Of a stretch of DNA of 64,000 bases, positions 34,945-47,519 are shown piece by piece; the stretch's first letter is position 1, and the number at the start of each line of letters is the position of its first letter. Location: NCBI GenBank assembly GCA_947095585.1, contig OX352761.1:29851777-29915776 (forward strand), in the 5' to 3' direction. The DNA is from Nephrocerus scutellatus. Lineage: Eukaryota; Arthropoda; Insecta; Diptera; Pipunculidae. Below the pieces are notes generated by a model. The model made no database searches, was not told the DNA's origin, and worked only from the letters and a program-made list of their open reading frames with translations. The position numbers were made by a program, and so were the translations under genes.

Positions 34945-35275
34945 GCGCCACAATTGTTTTAAAACTAGTCCCATTAAATTCTGAATGGTAGAAGCCGAGA
35001 TATACAAGTGCCTATCAAAAACTTTCCACTACTAGAGACACATGAGCTAATCTATTCTCCTAGGCTAGTGACTACACACACCCGTGTGTGTATATTTAGC
35101 TGTAATTCTAAAGTTTAATTTATCTTAGAAGCCTAATATTATGCAACGTAAAATTTAGGTCTTTCATTCATAAGCGATAGGCATCCGTACATCCGTACAA
35201 ATGTACACACGTTCGCTGAAAAATGTGCATGTTTTCTGAATAAAACCTTTGCCCTTCGGGCTCACAATTGATAAG
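34945..35275 (+). repeat. Dispersed repeat with GCCCTTCGGGC hairpin, copy 2
   Basis: It matches 11765-11918 but carries an extra segment at about 35009-35192. The segment's ends are inverted (TGCCTATC at about 35012, GATAGGCA at about 35177), so it may be a small inserted element. It ends with GCCCTTCGGGCTCACAATTG. Confidence 0.6.
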
Positions 35276-35279
35276 AAGT

Positions 35280-37285
35280 TCTCAAACTTTTTACTGCCAT
35301 CAGTGTACTCTTTGGATCATGGTGATTGTCGAACATTTCAACAAAATTTTTAAATAATTTAGTTTTAAAAAAAAGACATTCGAAACATAACCAAATATTT
35401 TTACAATGACATTAAAAATTATGTAGCAAACAATATTAACAAAGCTCATTCATTCTGTTGATATATTGCTTAAAACTATGTGTTACCTCTTGTAAAAAGT
35501 TAACAAAGTGCACAATCAAATTACCAAAAAATTGTATCTCAGTTTTCGACATAAAATCAAAAAGAAATGAGTTTGCTTACCAGGCTTATATCCGTCGCTG
35601 TGCTCGTGGGTTGAAATAAATTTCAAGCATGTAATAACGGTGCATAACAAAATCGAAAAAGCTAACTCCATTGTTACTCAGATTGTGTTAACGACCTTGT
35701 TTCGTAATATTTTTAAAACAACATAAAAAGCGTTTAATTGGATTTCTATCTAATTGATTCTCTAGTACAAAACTTTTACATTACACTTTGAAGCTTTGCG
35801 AACCAAGTGGAGGCGTATAGTAGTTATGTGATGACGGATTGAGTTTTTCAGGTTATTGTAGCTTTTTTCTGTATTTGTTTTACGCTTCTCCTGTTGAAAT
35901 TAGTTTGTGCGAATTGCTTGTTTTTCGCTTTCGACAAATACTCGTTTTGTTTGTGGTTTTCATCGCCATCATCGTCATCAACAGGATAGCCTGTTGCAGA
36001 AGTTTTTAAGTCGAATCGCGACAAAGGTGTTAAATCCGTGCAGCAACCACAGACTGACATTTATGGTGAGGAGATCGTTAGTTGTGTGGAGACATACAAA
36101 CGTAATCTGAACGCGGACGATAAAGATAACTGCACATACACGCGACATATACAAACACTTTTGCGTACCAAACACTAAAACCGATACGACAAGGCTGCGG
36201 TTTCGCTTTCGCGCACAAACACAAGTGGTAATTGCGACTGACCTGATGCGATAAATTCATTGAATTCACATTTCATTCACATTCACGATTTTTCTCGCGT
36301 TTTTCCTTCCGCTACGTCTGTCTGAGCTGGCTGCTTGTGGTTAATACTCTTTAATAACCTTTTTTATCCAAGTCGTTTCAATATGAATATAAATTTCAGT
36401 TTCTATGGAGAAGTTTAAAAAATGTTTATGCATCTCTGTCCTGTTACTATGCTGTAAGACACATACACTTTCAGGTGTACTTGCTGCTGAATCTAATATT
36501 GCGGTGCTTTGGTTTCCTTCATTACTGCTTCACTCATTTAAGGATGAATCACTGTCACCGTTGTCGCCCCCATTGATGAGGTACTGCATAGTCCAATAGT
36601 GAAACATTTATTTTAAATTAATGATCATCCCCTATTGGCGATGGGGGGTAACAATGTTTAAGGATGTTACACAGTGTGCCGGCTTGTGCATAGTTGCATA
36701 AGTTGCGCGCTCTATACCTCCTTCTTTATGAAGCGTACAGCACAACAACAAACCCCAATGCTTTCCTTTCAGTATTTTAGTCAAAGTGAGACGCTTCGTG
36801 GAGTTTGTTATACCAGTGATAAGGGACATTATTTTTATTACAGAACAAATGTATCAATTTTTGAATTCGGTTTCCTAAGAGTACGTTGCGAATAAAATGT
36901 AATTAAATCTCATCGGACGTTTATTACAACGCTGTTGAGAGTTCCGTCTATAGTTGAGTGTTTCGCATCTGAAATGACAAAAAAGAAGTCATGAATTATA
37001 GTTTCGGCGAAATGAAATGATTCAATGCAAATGAAAGAATATTGCTAAAACAAACACTGATTAGTTCTGTAACATTAAAGCCCTTTGGACTCTTTATTTT
37101 AAATTCATTGAAAAGCAGTCGTTCATAAATGTGATAGCCAGCTATTTTTAAAAATATAAATAACAGCTCTCTGTCAATCGAATCAATCTAGAGTTCCAAA
37201 TCTCACATCTGTCACAACGGCCACCTGTTTATAAAATTTAAGGCCGCCATACGAAAAATATAAATTTTTAAAGCCGCGACGAAAT
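35280..37285. other. Mostly unassigned stretch
   Basis: Apart from the signal-peptide-like ORF at 36405 nothing is recognisable. No repeat shared with the rest of the window was found here, so part of it may be single-copy DNA. Confidence 0.45.
36405..36599 (+). other. Candidate exon with signal-peptide-like start
   Basis: The 64-codon frame opens MEKFKKCLCISVLLLCC: basic residues, a hydrophobic core, then small residues (TLSG, LAA) suitable for signal-peptidase cleavage. It is preceded by AAATTTCAG (36390-36398), an acceptor-like site, and a possible donor GAG-GTACTG lies near 36577. I cannot identify a family. A chance ORF is at least as likely. Confidence 0.2.
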
Positions 37286-37289
37286 TTGG

Positions 37290-37540
37290 CATCATAATCA
37301 AACTGACACTACTAGATATGTTATAAGCCAAGTAGAAATATCCCGACCACTGTCTAGCCCTTTCAAAATCTTAAACGAACTTTGAAAAGGGGATAAAACG
37401 GCATAAATCCTCTTAAACTTTGCGCTGGAGAAAGTGAACCAAGACTTTGGTTTGACGGAAAGAAAAAAAAAACCCCCATATGTAAATCCAGATACTGCAT
37501 TACGCACACGATATTGACATTATTGGTAGATACCCAAGAG
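37290..37540 (+). pseudogene. RTE-type reverse transcriptase remnant, copy B, 5' part
   Basis: Across frames it reads TRYVISQVEISRPLSSPFKI and LNEL, then KGDKTA, ILLNFALEKV, and at about 37492-37533 the active-site block ILHYAHDIDIIGRYP. The family motif is YADDIDIIGR; here one aspartate is histidine, so it is inactive. The same SQVKI/SQVEI region is seen in copy A at 9380. The reading is cut by an RNase H-type element and resumes at 39445. Confidence 0.72.
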
Positions 37541-37544
37541 TTGT

Positions 37545-39440
37545 ACAAGAAGCTTTTGTCCAGAAAATATGAGGTTATCACATAAGATCCAATATACTCC
37601 AACGAAACCCTCTTAATCCCAGCCAACATGCGTATCAGACTGGAAAATCTACAGAAACAGCACTCCATGAGTTGACATCTGAAATCGAAGACACACTTTG
37701 AAGAAATGTTACTATGCGCCTTCATTGGCATTCACGGCGCTTTTGACAACACTACTTCCTCTATAATAGGATGGGTCATGAACGTGCTCAAAGATAGAAA
37801 AATTCGAGCCTTGTTCGGTGACGAACTCATCACAGTAACGGCAACCAGAGGCTGCCCACAAGCCGGAGTCCTATCACCAATTCTATGGCTACGGGTGATG
37901 GACCAACTACTAGACAGGCTTAGGATTAATCTTATCACAAACATTAGCTATGCGGATGACCTAGTACGATAGCAGAACGCATGATATTCGTTCTCAAACT
38001 AGTAAACGAATGGTGTGGAGAGGTTGACCTAAGTGTTAATCCAGACAAAATAGTATGCACCGTTTTCACAAAAAGAAAGAAAAGACTTCTTCCCACATTA
38101 ACATTCCAAGGCAAAACTCTCCAAACAATGCCAGAAGTCAAATACCTGGAAGTAATGTTCGACCAAAAACTTACATGGAACTCTCATATGTCATACATTA
38201 CCAAGAAGCTAATAAAACTTACTTCACTTGCCAACGCATGTTCAGCAAAACATGGGGAATAAACCCGCAAATGACTCTATGGCTATACCAAAGCATTTAC
38301 ATATCCAGGCTCTCATACGCAGCCCTGATATGGTGGCCAAAAACAGAGCAATCTAAGACACACTCAAAACTAAATAAAATTCAGAGACTAATCTGTCTAA
38401 GTGCAACAGGTGCGATAAGGACTTGTCCAACGGCAGCTCTTGAAAAGCTCCTGCGACTTCCACCACTTCACTTATACATCAAAAGCGAGGCTGGAAAGAA
38501 AGTCACAACACTTAATATAACAAACCAAATTAAAGCAAATAAACCAGGACATACAACCATCACTAACAAAATCAACATAGATAGTGGTATTGTCCTTCGA
38601 TCAGACTCAATGATAAAAACAACTAATTTCCAAAGGAACTTCTCAATAAGAATACCAGAACGAAATCAAGTTGAAAATATCATAAACAACCTTCCCCATC
38701 ATTCATCTATCTGGTACACAGACGGATCTAGAACAGAAACAGGGACGGGTGCAGGAGTATTCGGGCCTACAACAACAATACGAATACCCCTAGGAAAATC
38801 CCCAACCGTCTTCCAGGCAGAAACATCAGCCATAGAAGCATGCAGCATCGAACCGAGATCTACATGATCTCCGACAGCCAGGCCGCATTGCTAGCATTAA
38901 AAGACCCAGTTTTCAATTGAAGAACAACGTGGAGCTGCTACTGCCACCTACGTAAACTAGCTAGAACCAACAAGATCACCCTAATGTGGTCTCCCGGCCA
39001 TTCAGGCATCGCATTGACGAGGCAGCAGATTTCTGTGCAAGAGAAATGGCAGAAGGAATTTTCACCGGCCCTGACGAAGCCTTGCCTATTCTACAAGCCA
39101 CCTCAAGACCAAAATAAATGAGTGGGTAAATATCGCAATCGAAGCAGAATATACAAATACAACATAAAAGACATAAACAATGTAGTTAAGTTAAACCGCT
39201 ATGCACTCAGATAACTGGTCTGGTACATGAAAGGACACGGCTTATTTAACGGCCCCTTAATAAAAATGGGGAAAATCCCAAACGGATTGCTGCCGCTTCT
39301 GCAACGGTGCAAAATAAACGCCAGAACAGATACTCTTCCTATGTGACGCCCTAACGAGGAAAAGATTTCAATACCTCAAAATGTCAAACCGATCGACCTG
39401 GCAGATGGTGGATCGACCTGGCAGATGGTGGCATTCATAA
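37545..39440 (+). pseudogene. R1/I-type non-LTR retrotransposon with RNase H, decayed
   Basis: Order of landmarks: NPLNPSQHAYQTGKSTETAL (about 37611-37670, RT), IGIHGAFDNT (RT motif A), RGCPQAGVLSPILW (37846-37890), ISYADDLV (37946-37969, intact YADD), VNEWCGEVDLSVNPDK and VKYLEVMFDQKLTW. After a frameshift near 38230 come YQSIYISRLSYAALIWWP and SIWYTDGSRTETGTGAGVF (RNase H, about 38707-38763). Then FQAETSAIEA, ISDSQAALLAL, LMWSPGHSGI and a C-terminal knuckle CRFCNG...LFLCDAL at about 39292-39345. RT copies the element RNA and RNase H removes it. Several frames and stops make it dead, but domains are complete from RT to zinc knuckle. Confidence 0.88.
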
Positions 39441-39444
39441 AGGA

Positions 39445-39990
39445 ACTAAGCCACCACATATTGTGGTTTAAAAAAGTGGAACGCGAATTTAAAGAAGTGC
39501 AATCTGTTAACTATCTGTGGTCGGTTGCAGCAGCCGATATCAGCGTGTAGTCTGTAAGGACTCTTCAAATTAAGGAATTTAACCACAACATTCAAGCTGC
39601 TGGTATATAAAATAATAGTAATACCATTACTTACATATGGACCCGAGACTTGAGTGCTTAGCAAAAACTACTCTGACCTCTTACCGCGTTCGAGAGAAAT
39701 TGTTCGGCCCATATGTGAAGAAGGGCGATACTAGATGAGACTACTGAATGATGAATGTGCATTACCGCGGTGTCGAAATCGTGAAGAAAGTTAAGCTCGG
39801 TAGGCACCGGTCGACAGGTCATACACTGAAAATATAACGTACATCAGAATGCCCATCAGAGCTTAGGGATGCCAAACTCGATGATATCTATCACTAGAAA
39901 TCGGGACCGCTGGAAAATAGTTTTGCAGGAGACCAGCACCGGAAGTCGGTTATGTGGCCGAACACGATGAAAAAAGAAAAATAAACAAGA
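39445..39990 (+). pseudogene. RTE-type retrotransposon remnant, copy B, 3' part
   Basis: It reads LLVYKIIVIPLLTYGPET, then VLSKNYSDLLP, REKLFGPYVKKGDTR, YRGVEIVKKVKLGRHRSTGH, and RDAKLDDI near 39870. These are the C-terminal blocks of RTE-like proteins (LxYGxExW, IFGP, VKxGRLRWxGH). The end matches copy A near 9850. Together with 37290-37540 it flanks the RNase H-type element, implying a nested insertion. Confidence 0.75.
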
Positions 39991-39994
39991 ATTT

Positions 39995-40985
39995 AAGTTG
40001 GTAAGTATCAAAACAGTATTTGTTTTGTTAATCAGATCTATGAGGATATGGATCTGTATCATAATACATATATAATCCCAGGATTGATTTATGATACCTT
40101 CCCAGAACCCACGTTAATCTGCCATACAGATTCTGTCGGTTGATTGGCGAATATTTATATGCAGAATACATAAATAAAAGGATATACATATAAAAACAGA
40201 CTATTAAGTAATTCAGGATAATTTCATAAATAATTTTGGCGCCGAATCAAAGGATTTGTCGCATCGTAAATTCAACTATTTTGCAAAAAGTCAACTTTCA
40301 GCTTTGAATTTAATTTATTATGAATGAAATATTTATTGTGCACCAGATCAGGATTCAAAAATGATATGCGTTCGCGCTTATAATCTAAAAACACAATGCA
40401 TAACAATAAAATACAAAATATGTCTATTTATCGCAACCGCTGCACAATTTTAATATTTATTAATGTATTTAAGTTCATTGTTTATACTGCATTTGTTGTT
40501 TGGCAGACAAATGATGTCGCATAGAGAGGCCTACTGTTGCACTCGTAAAAAAAGGTTTTAAAAACCTTACTTTCTATTAACGGTCCCAAATGTAAGTCTT
40601 TCTACTTAAAGAGCTTATTAAGCCAATAAATTTCAATCGTTGAAATTACGATAAAATCGTGGAAACTCATTGACACTCTTTTTCATTTTATTTTTTTTCA
40701 TTTGCATGTCTGCCTTTCTTCGTCTTGCTTGCCTTGTTCTTCGTCTTTACTTCATTTTCTTTTATTAACATTTATTTGGTTTGCGATAGGTTAATTACGT
40801 ACATCGACAGTGAGAGGACGAAAATAGTTCAATCAGACAGAGACCACCACGAAGCGGAAGCTTTACGCTATATTCCTAAAAAATAAATATGAAAGAATCA
40901 CTGTTATTTTATTTTGTTGTTCACTACTGTTCAGTGGATGTTGCTTAGAACTTACAAAATTGGGCAATCAGATTTATTTTACTGC
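39995..40985. other. Unassigned AT-rich stretch
   Basis: No supported feature. Confidence 0.45.
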
Positions 40986-40987
40986 TG

Positions 40988-41175
40988 TTTAGATTCCCTA
41001 TATTAACTTTACGTGTCCGTTTGTTTGTTTGTCTGATGTCTGTCGTGGAATCTTGCTATCAAACTATAACCTATGCTTATTATTGAAACTTTGCACACAT
41101 GTGTATTTCCGGTGACAACACTTCTATTAAAATTTGGAGCCCCATCGGTCCTCAGGGCCCGAATAACAATTTGTA
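40988..41175 (+). mobile_element. Array-type short repeat, short fragment
   Basis: A diverged end block ATTCCCTATATTAACTTTAC at 40993-41012, GTTTGTTTGTTTGTC tract, TGTCGTGGAATCTTGC, and one unit with TTTGCACACATGTGTATTTC. It ends near AGGGCCCGAATAAC. Confidence 0.7.
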
Positions 41176-41179
41176 CATA

Positions 41180-42215
41180 TGCCAAAGCGCATTAATACTC
41201 ATTGAAGGTCTGATTAGACCTTACGTGCTCACTTAGCGCTGCTCACTTCTCTGCCACTCCTAGGGATATCTAAAATCATATTTTTACTTAAAATAACGTT
41301 ATCTAAGAAATATTGAAAAAAAGGACTATGCGTGTGCAAATATTTTCAATGCCGATTGTTATTTGCAGAGCGACCAATACTATTTTTGTGCGCAAAAAGA
41401 AAATAACATTCCAAATGCACTAAATTAATGTGAATACGTAACAAAATGCGACACTGAATAATATATTGGATGCGATCCAGCATTCTATTCCATTCATGAA
41501 AAAATGATGATGTACTGTATCCAGACTGCATATGTATGTGTATGTATTTCAAATTAAATACAATCGTTTGAGAAATAAAAGATTCGAGTAAAATTCGAAC
41601 TCCATTGGAAGTGTATATAAAAATTTTACAATGAATTTTGGCTCTAAATCTGTGACACTCTGTCTGCAGCACTGCAGCAGAGCAAGGAAAAAAGTCCTCT
41701 CGCGGCAGGAAATACCAGAATACCATGGCATACAAAATAAGTTCAGGAAGTAGGGGCATCAAAACAGAGAGTACAAAAAATGAACAATAACAAGAAAAAG
41801 AGATCGGAAATTGCTATTCGGAACCATCGACAGCAGCCGTTGCCGGTTTCTATTTTGCATTGAATATCGTGCGAGGATGAGCTGGATGTCATTAGCATCA
41901 GGATGCTGACTATCTGGTGCTCCAGTATATGTATGTAGGAGTATGTTACGACTTTAGGGCAATTTATAATTGAAAATGTTTTGTTTTAATTAACTCTTTT
42001 GTTTTTTTAGGTTGCTGCCTTTGATTATATCGGGACGGGAACAAAATGTGTCTCGTTTTGTGTGATTTCAGGTGGTGCAGTTTGTACGAATCAACCCAAC
42101 CTATTGGTTTACATAGCGATTTGTGTGATGCCCAAGGACATCACAACAGAACGTTGGAAAACAGTAGTATGACAAACCGAAATCGAACGTTTCACACACA
42201 ACTACATATACCATT
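41180..42215. other. Unassigned stretch
   Basis: A 138-codon minus-strand ORF (41346-41762) has no recognisable motif and is judged spurious. Confidence 0.4.
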
Positions 42216-42218
42216 AAA

Positions 42219-42219
<1 letters not shown>

Positions 42220-42273
<54 letters not shown>

Positions 42274-42274
42274 T
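42220..42274. repeat. (AT)n microsatellite
   Basis: About 27 AT dinucleotides with one G interruption at 42255. Confidence 0.97.
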
Positions 42275-42279
42275 TGTCG

Positions 42280-42985
42280 AATGTCGGCTAGGTATGTGTG
42301 TTCTGCTTTCAATCAATGTGATAAAGTGATGTCAATTTTAATTAACAGAAACATTAAAACATGGCCTCTGCGCCTAGAGAACAGAGCCATGCGCTTTGGT
42401 CGTTTGGGATATCCTCGGTCGTGGTTGTTGTTGTTGACAAAGTCTCTACAATAAACAAATAATAAAAATTAATCAGATAATGACGACGTGAAGGCTTGTT
42501 GTTATTTAAGTTAATTACATTTCATAGAATGGCTTTTTTGTTTTAGTTAATTTTTGTGCTCTTTTGGTTGTTTTCTTTGGAATCTTAATTTTAGTCAATC
42601 TGTTAAAATAACCTTTTCCATAGTGTCAGCCAGCAATGGCTTTTATAATCCAAAAAAGTTGTATAAAGCAGGTACTATGTACTATATGTGGATAATTTTT
42701 GATGGAAACAAAATCAATTCATTCATGCACAAAAAATGGAAATTTCATTCTGAATAAGGTGAAATAAGCCATAGGTATATTTTAACCTTTTAAAACTCTA
42801 GTAGAATATGGTATTTTTTCGGTTTGCTTCAATCAGAATTGGATATGATGCTGGTGACAATTGTTGCCGTATCTTATGTTGGGTACTATCTCTATCTGGA
42901 GAAAAGTCAATGTAATTCTCATCCCTAGTCGTAGAAACAGACTTGGAGAAGTGCATAAATTCTTATACCTATTAGTCTGACATCT
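42280..42985. other. Unassigned stretch
   Basis: No supported feature. Confidence 0.45.
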
Positions 42986-42989
42986 TTTT

Positions 42990-43198
42990 AAAAACGTTTA
43001 TTTAACTTGAGTTGACCCCATTTTGTCTGTGTTTTCGACTAATTTGAGGTCCTTTTTAACTACCTTCCACACGACCTAGAGAGCTGAAATTTTGTGAGTA
43101 TCTAAGTTCAGAATAGAAATTTGTATATTCCGCGTATGACGCGTGTCGCGTGAAGCGCGTGTGATGGGTTGACATTTTTTTTTCGACTTCTTTGAGGT
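42990..43198 (+). repeat. Dispersed CTAGAGAGC repeat, copy 1
   Basis: It matches 49880-50335: TTTATTTAACTTGAGTTGAC, a GGTCCTTTTTAAC phrase, CACACGACCTAGAGAGC, AAATTTTGTGAG and GACTTCTTTGAGG. It is interrupted at about 43198 by mariner sequence. A diverged piece in reverse orientation may lie at 44060-44130. Confidence 0.6.
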
Positions 43199-43200
43199 GT

Positions 43201-43642
43201 TTCTTCACGAAAACCGGTCATGTGGCTACTGTGGCTCTTGGAAAACAAAAGACAGTCAATTCAGCTTGGTAAACGACCATTTGTTTGCCTGAGGTTTTCA
43301 ACAAATTGAGAGAAAACAACCCAAAACGGCGAATCATTTTGTATCACAATAATGAGAGCTCACACACATCACATCAAACAAGTGAGTATTTGAGCACTCA
43401 AACGATCGAATTGATGGGTCATCCGCCTAACACCCTCGACTTGGCCTGTTCCTGTTCACAACAATCAAAGATAAGATGCGTGTACAACGATTCGATTGAA
43501 GAAGCGGTTGAAGCCTTCAAAAACCATGTTTTGGAACTATCATCTTCGGACTGAAGAAAGTGTTTCGGTAAATGGTTTGAGCGTATACAAAAGTGTATAG
43601 ATCTAAAAGGCGAATATTTTGAAAAGCGAAAAACGAATTTTT
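43201..43642 (+). pseudogene. Mariner transposase remnant, catalytic half
   Basis: In one frame it reads TKTGHVATVALGKQKTVNSA then W-stop, TTICLPEVFNKLRENNPKRR, LYHNNESSHTSHQTSEYLS, IELMGHPPNTLDLA, EEAVEAFKNHVLELSSS, a stop, then KWFERIQKCIDLKGEYFEK. Mariner transposases cut and paste DNA at TA sites using a D-D34-D triad. The second aspartate (usual HxDNASSH) is asparagine here. The third-Asp region reads TLDLACS, with LD kept but the following motif decayed. Stops at 43270 and 43552. The N-terminal half and both inverted repeats were not found. Confidence 0.9.
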
Positions 43643-43689
43643 TTACATTTACTTGTTTTTTTTCATTGTTTATATATGAGGGTGGCATG

Positions 43690-45400
43690 AGACATATATT
43701 TTCTTCCTACATCCTGCACTTTAAAGGAAAAACGTGAAGTTATTGTGTTATAGACTGGTGTGGTGGCAAAGCTACGAAATCTAGCAAAATCATCGCAAGT
43801 TTGGTTAGAGAAAAAAATTTGAAATTTAAATATATATTTACATAACAAATGTAGTATTTTTCGGATGATTAAAATTTGATTATTATTCTTTTAAAAACAA
43901 AACCTAACCTTTTTAAACTTATTATTAAATTCAAGAAATACATACAAATTATTATTTTTACTTCTTAATATTTATTAACGTTATTACAAACTACTATCAT
44001 CAAAAAAAAATGTAGATTTAGGATGAAACAAGTAACTTCAAAATATTCGTATTACGGGTAAAACCTTTTATTTATGTATACGGGTGAAGTTGGTTAAAAC
44101 ACGCGTCACACCACTCGCGTCATACGTGGGTGCCCAGAAATTATAATTATTATTTAAAACGAAAAAACTGAAACGGGAAAATGGAAGTTTCAGCAGAATT
44201 CAGAGGATTTGGCCAAACCACGAAAAACCACCAATCAATAAAGAGATTTTCTCTTTTCTGGTAAACTTTATTTTAATCGAACTCTTTCGCTCATCCTTGG
44301 CGCAATGTTAGGTCTCAAGAAAAACATTGATTTTATGGAATTTGCAACATTTTTGAGTCTTTTCAGTTTTTGGAAGCTAAATTTTGATAAGTCTACTATC
44401 GGCTTGATACTTTTGCGTGCCTTTTTCGTTCGTTAGGCCTGTGATACAGATGAATCCAGTACGTTTCACTATCAAGTTGTTGAACTTCAAGAAAGACGTC
44501 AACTAGAGTCTGAAGGACCGAATTGTATAATAAGGATCCAAGAATTTTGAAGGCTTACTTGCGTCATTATTTGTAATATTTTCTTGGTCAAATTTTTTTG
44601 TAGTTTTCTTTGACCATGATCCATTGATTAAATTGAATTGAAAACGACTACAAACGTGACGTATATTGTAAATTAAATTCCTTGATTTTTTTATTTTATT
44701 TTTATTTTTAATAAAGGGTATAGCAGCTTTTTGCGGTGGCTCAAGTAATTCAAGGAGTTCTTCTTTAGCAATGAGTATTCATATATAAAAAAATAATATA
44801 CCCTGAAAAAATATTTGCAACTAAGCTGTCATTAAAGAATGAATTAGTAATATCAGTATCATTTAAAAAGTTCTTTGACGAATTGACTACCTTCCATTTG
44901 TGTATATTCATTTGCTGGCACGAATTTTTATAATTTATTTGTTCTATATAACGAACATTAAAATATTTGGCCCATGTAGTTATATTATTAGGGACTGGAA
45001 TATTTACAAGCATGGTCTGATCAGTACGAATATTCTCTTTTTGAATATTGAATTGGAATTGGAATTGTAATTTAATAACATAATGTAGGATTACACATGA
45101 TCTTATTGGATTGTGCTTGTTGCAAATTTTGGCAGCCCTCTTAAATCATCATGAAGTCGTTTTATTCGATAAAGATAAAGACTTTATTCAAGATTGAATT
45201 CATTTTATTATCACAGTTAAAAAAGTAACTAACAAGATATGAAATGTATAAATATTTATGTCTTTATTGGAAAAATACATTTATAACATATTATTGCATT
45301 GATTATAATTAAGAGAGTTAGAATACCATTACAACTATGATATATTGCTTCCGAGTTCGTAAAGGATTTTGCAAATAAAACACAACACAAGTTTATTAAT
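43690..45400. other. Unassigned AT-rich stretch
   Basis: The first part may include mariner flank. Nothing else is recognisable. Confidence 0.4.
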
Positions 45401-45479
45401 TTACAAATAACAATTTTAATCATTTATAAGCAAAAATAACAACAGTTCACAAACAATCAAAATGATTTGCAGAAATGAA

Positions 45480-45616
45480 ACAATCGACCAACTACGCACT
45501 TTACGCAAATCAATCAATCGAGAATTGCATTCTTTTTGACTAACAAACTCCATGGAAGCCGATAAATTCGTATCATCAGCAAATGAGTGGATATCACAGG
45601 TTGTAGAATACAACAT
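45480..45616 (-). pseudogene. Jockey-like reverse transcriptase fragment (active-site block)
   Basis: The minus-strand frame reads STTCDIHSFADDTNLSASME FVSQKE (split here), matching the block around the active site in the near-intact element (NPIHSFADDSTLSFSYKFVE). Only about 45 residues remain and no flanking RT motifs were found. Confidence 0.6.
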
Positions 45617-46049
45617 TCATTTATTAACTTCTTCGAATTCCATAATTTCTACTTCGCGACAGCCAACAATCGAAAAACAAACTCGTTTGATTTTAAGCGA
45701 TCAAACGGTCAACTCATCGCGTTGTTCGATCAAACCGATTTTCGATGTTCGATAAATGCTTGCAACGCTATGCCAAACAAACTTGTTCGAGCCTACTCAC
45801 TCATCGCGCGATCGCGCTTATGTTCTAAACAGACCGCGTAGTAAGATTATTGATGTTGCAATTTTCATCGCGATCTAGCGATCGCTGTCCAATTAAGACA
45901 TTACCTAAGAGTATGCAAGTGTAATTCTAAATCAGTGTCTATTTTTGGACGAGTGTGTACATTGCGTTTTTTCTTAAGATTCGTATTCAACTATCTGCGC
46001 TACTAACTTCTTTTCGACACAATATGTTTTAACTAATTCTTCTTCAATG

Positions 46050-47510
46050 GCAATGAGCTTCAACTCTCTCCAACTCTCCCCATACTGACGCCTTTTCGGG
46101 GTGTATGACCAATCCACTGCCACTTCCGTCGTTGGATGGTTGTGCCTGTTGGTTCCTGACCCGTTTTCTGGTAAAAATTTTCTTTAGAGATACGGTTAGG
46201 CCAGAAAACCCTTAAGATGTTCCGTAGGCACCCATTTACGAACGTTTGTAATCTTTTTGTGATAGTAGCGGTCATCTTCCAAGTGCTGCACCCATACAAC
46301 AGCACATATTCAACATTTGAACGGAACAGTCGCAGCTTGGTGTTCAAGCTGATCACATTGCTTCGCCAAATCATTCCAAACACTGATTTGGCTGACAATG
46401 TCCTGTTCGGTTCCACCTTCGGTCGAGACAATACTCCCAAGATATTGGAAACTCTTTACTATTTTACCGGTTGTCCAGCAATGTTAACTTGAATTACTGA
46501 GTTAGTGCCGAGGTTGATGATTTTGGTCTTGGCAGTATTAATCTTCAAGCCCGCAACATTTGTCTCCCATTCCACATTTGTTGTCATTTGGTGCAGCTAC
46601 ATAATCCTGTGTGAGAGTAAACAGACGTCGTCAGCGTAGTCCAGATGATGTTTGAGTTGAGATGTATGAGTCCAACGAATTCCTCCGCTTCCACTACATA
46701 AAGCTACGCGAAGCACATCGCTAATCAACAACAAAAAGAGTATCGGCGATAGAATGCAACCTTGTCGTACCCCACTTAGAAACTTAGAATTCCTCTGACA
46801 GCTTTTCCTATGCAGCACATGACATTTAGAGCCATGGTGCATCCTATGACAAAGTGGTTGGTGTTGCAGAAATCAACAAATCTTTCACCATTGTCATTTC
46901 GTTCGCCAAGGCCGTGCTTTTAAATCACACGTCCGAGTCCTTCGTTGTCATTGTTTTGGCATTCAAGTCCCCCATCACGATGACGATATCACCGTTTGGC
47001 GTTGCGTTGAATACAGCGCTTAGCTGATTGTATAAGTTGTTCTTTTTATCCTCAGTCTAGGTATTCGTTGGGGCGTAACACTGTATGATCGTGACGCGCC
47101 GTACTCTAGTCCGAAATCTGGCCGATAAAATCCTATCACCATGTGGGTGCCAGGAAATTAGGCATCTGCGTGCTGTTGGCGTTAGCAGCAGATCCACTCC
47201 AGATTCACGGGGACTGCCGAAGGGTTTGCCGAAGTAGAGTAGCACAGTGTTCCACGTTGGGGATTGGTACTCTCCCGCGTCGCACCATCTTACTTCACTC
47301 ACTACCAGTATGTCCAAATTATACATATATAAGAAACTCATGTTCCAGTTGAAGAAATCTGACATTTTGAGGTCCTTCACTCCCTGAGTCAAGGAGCGTC
47401 CCCACATTCCAGAAACCAATCTTAGTCCGGGTACAATAGCCAAAAGTCGTCATTATTCGATCATTACTTATCCGAGGCGTTGTGTCGGTTTCAGTAGCGG
47501 GCATTTTTCG
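46050..47510 (-). pseudogene. RTE-like non-LTR retrotransposon, internally deleted
   Basis: Minus-strand reading starts near 47504. Endonuclease motifs: RTKIGFWNVGTLLDSG, LDILVVSEVRW, GVDLLLTPTARRCL, TIIQCYAPTNT (to 47057), GDIVIVMGDLNAK and HGLGERNDNG. After a deletion of most of the RT fingers comes FLSGVRQGCILSPILFLLLI, then HLDYADDVCLLSHR (about 46600-46640, active site intact), LKINTAKTKIINLG, then SNVEYVLLYGCSTWK, FVNGCLRNILRVFWPN and RKWQWIGHTPRK. Such endonuclease domains are often misannotated in databases as craniofacial development protein 2-like. Multiple frames and the deletion make it dead. Confidence 0.88.
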
Positions 47511-47519
47511 ATAACGCAG

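Noticed and set aside
41346..41762. 138-codon minus-strand ORF
   Set aside because: No motif or compositional sign of coding; start choices and frame overlap look random.
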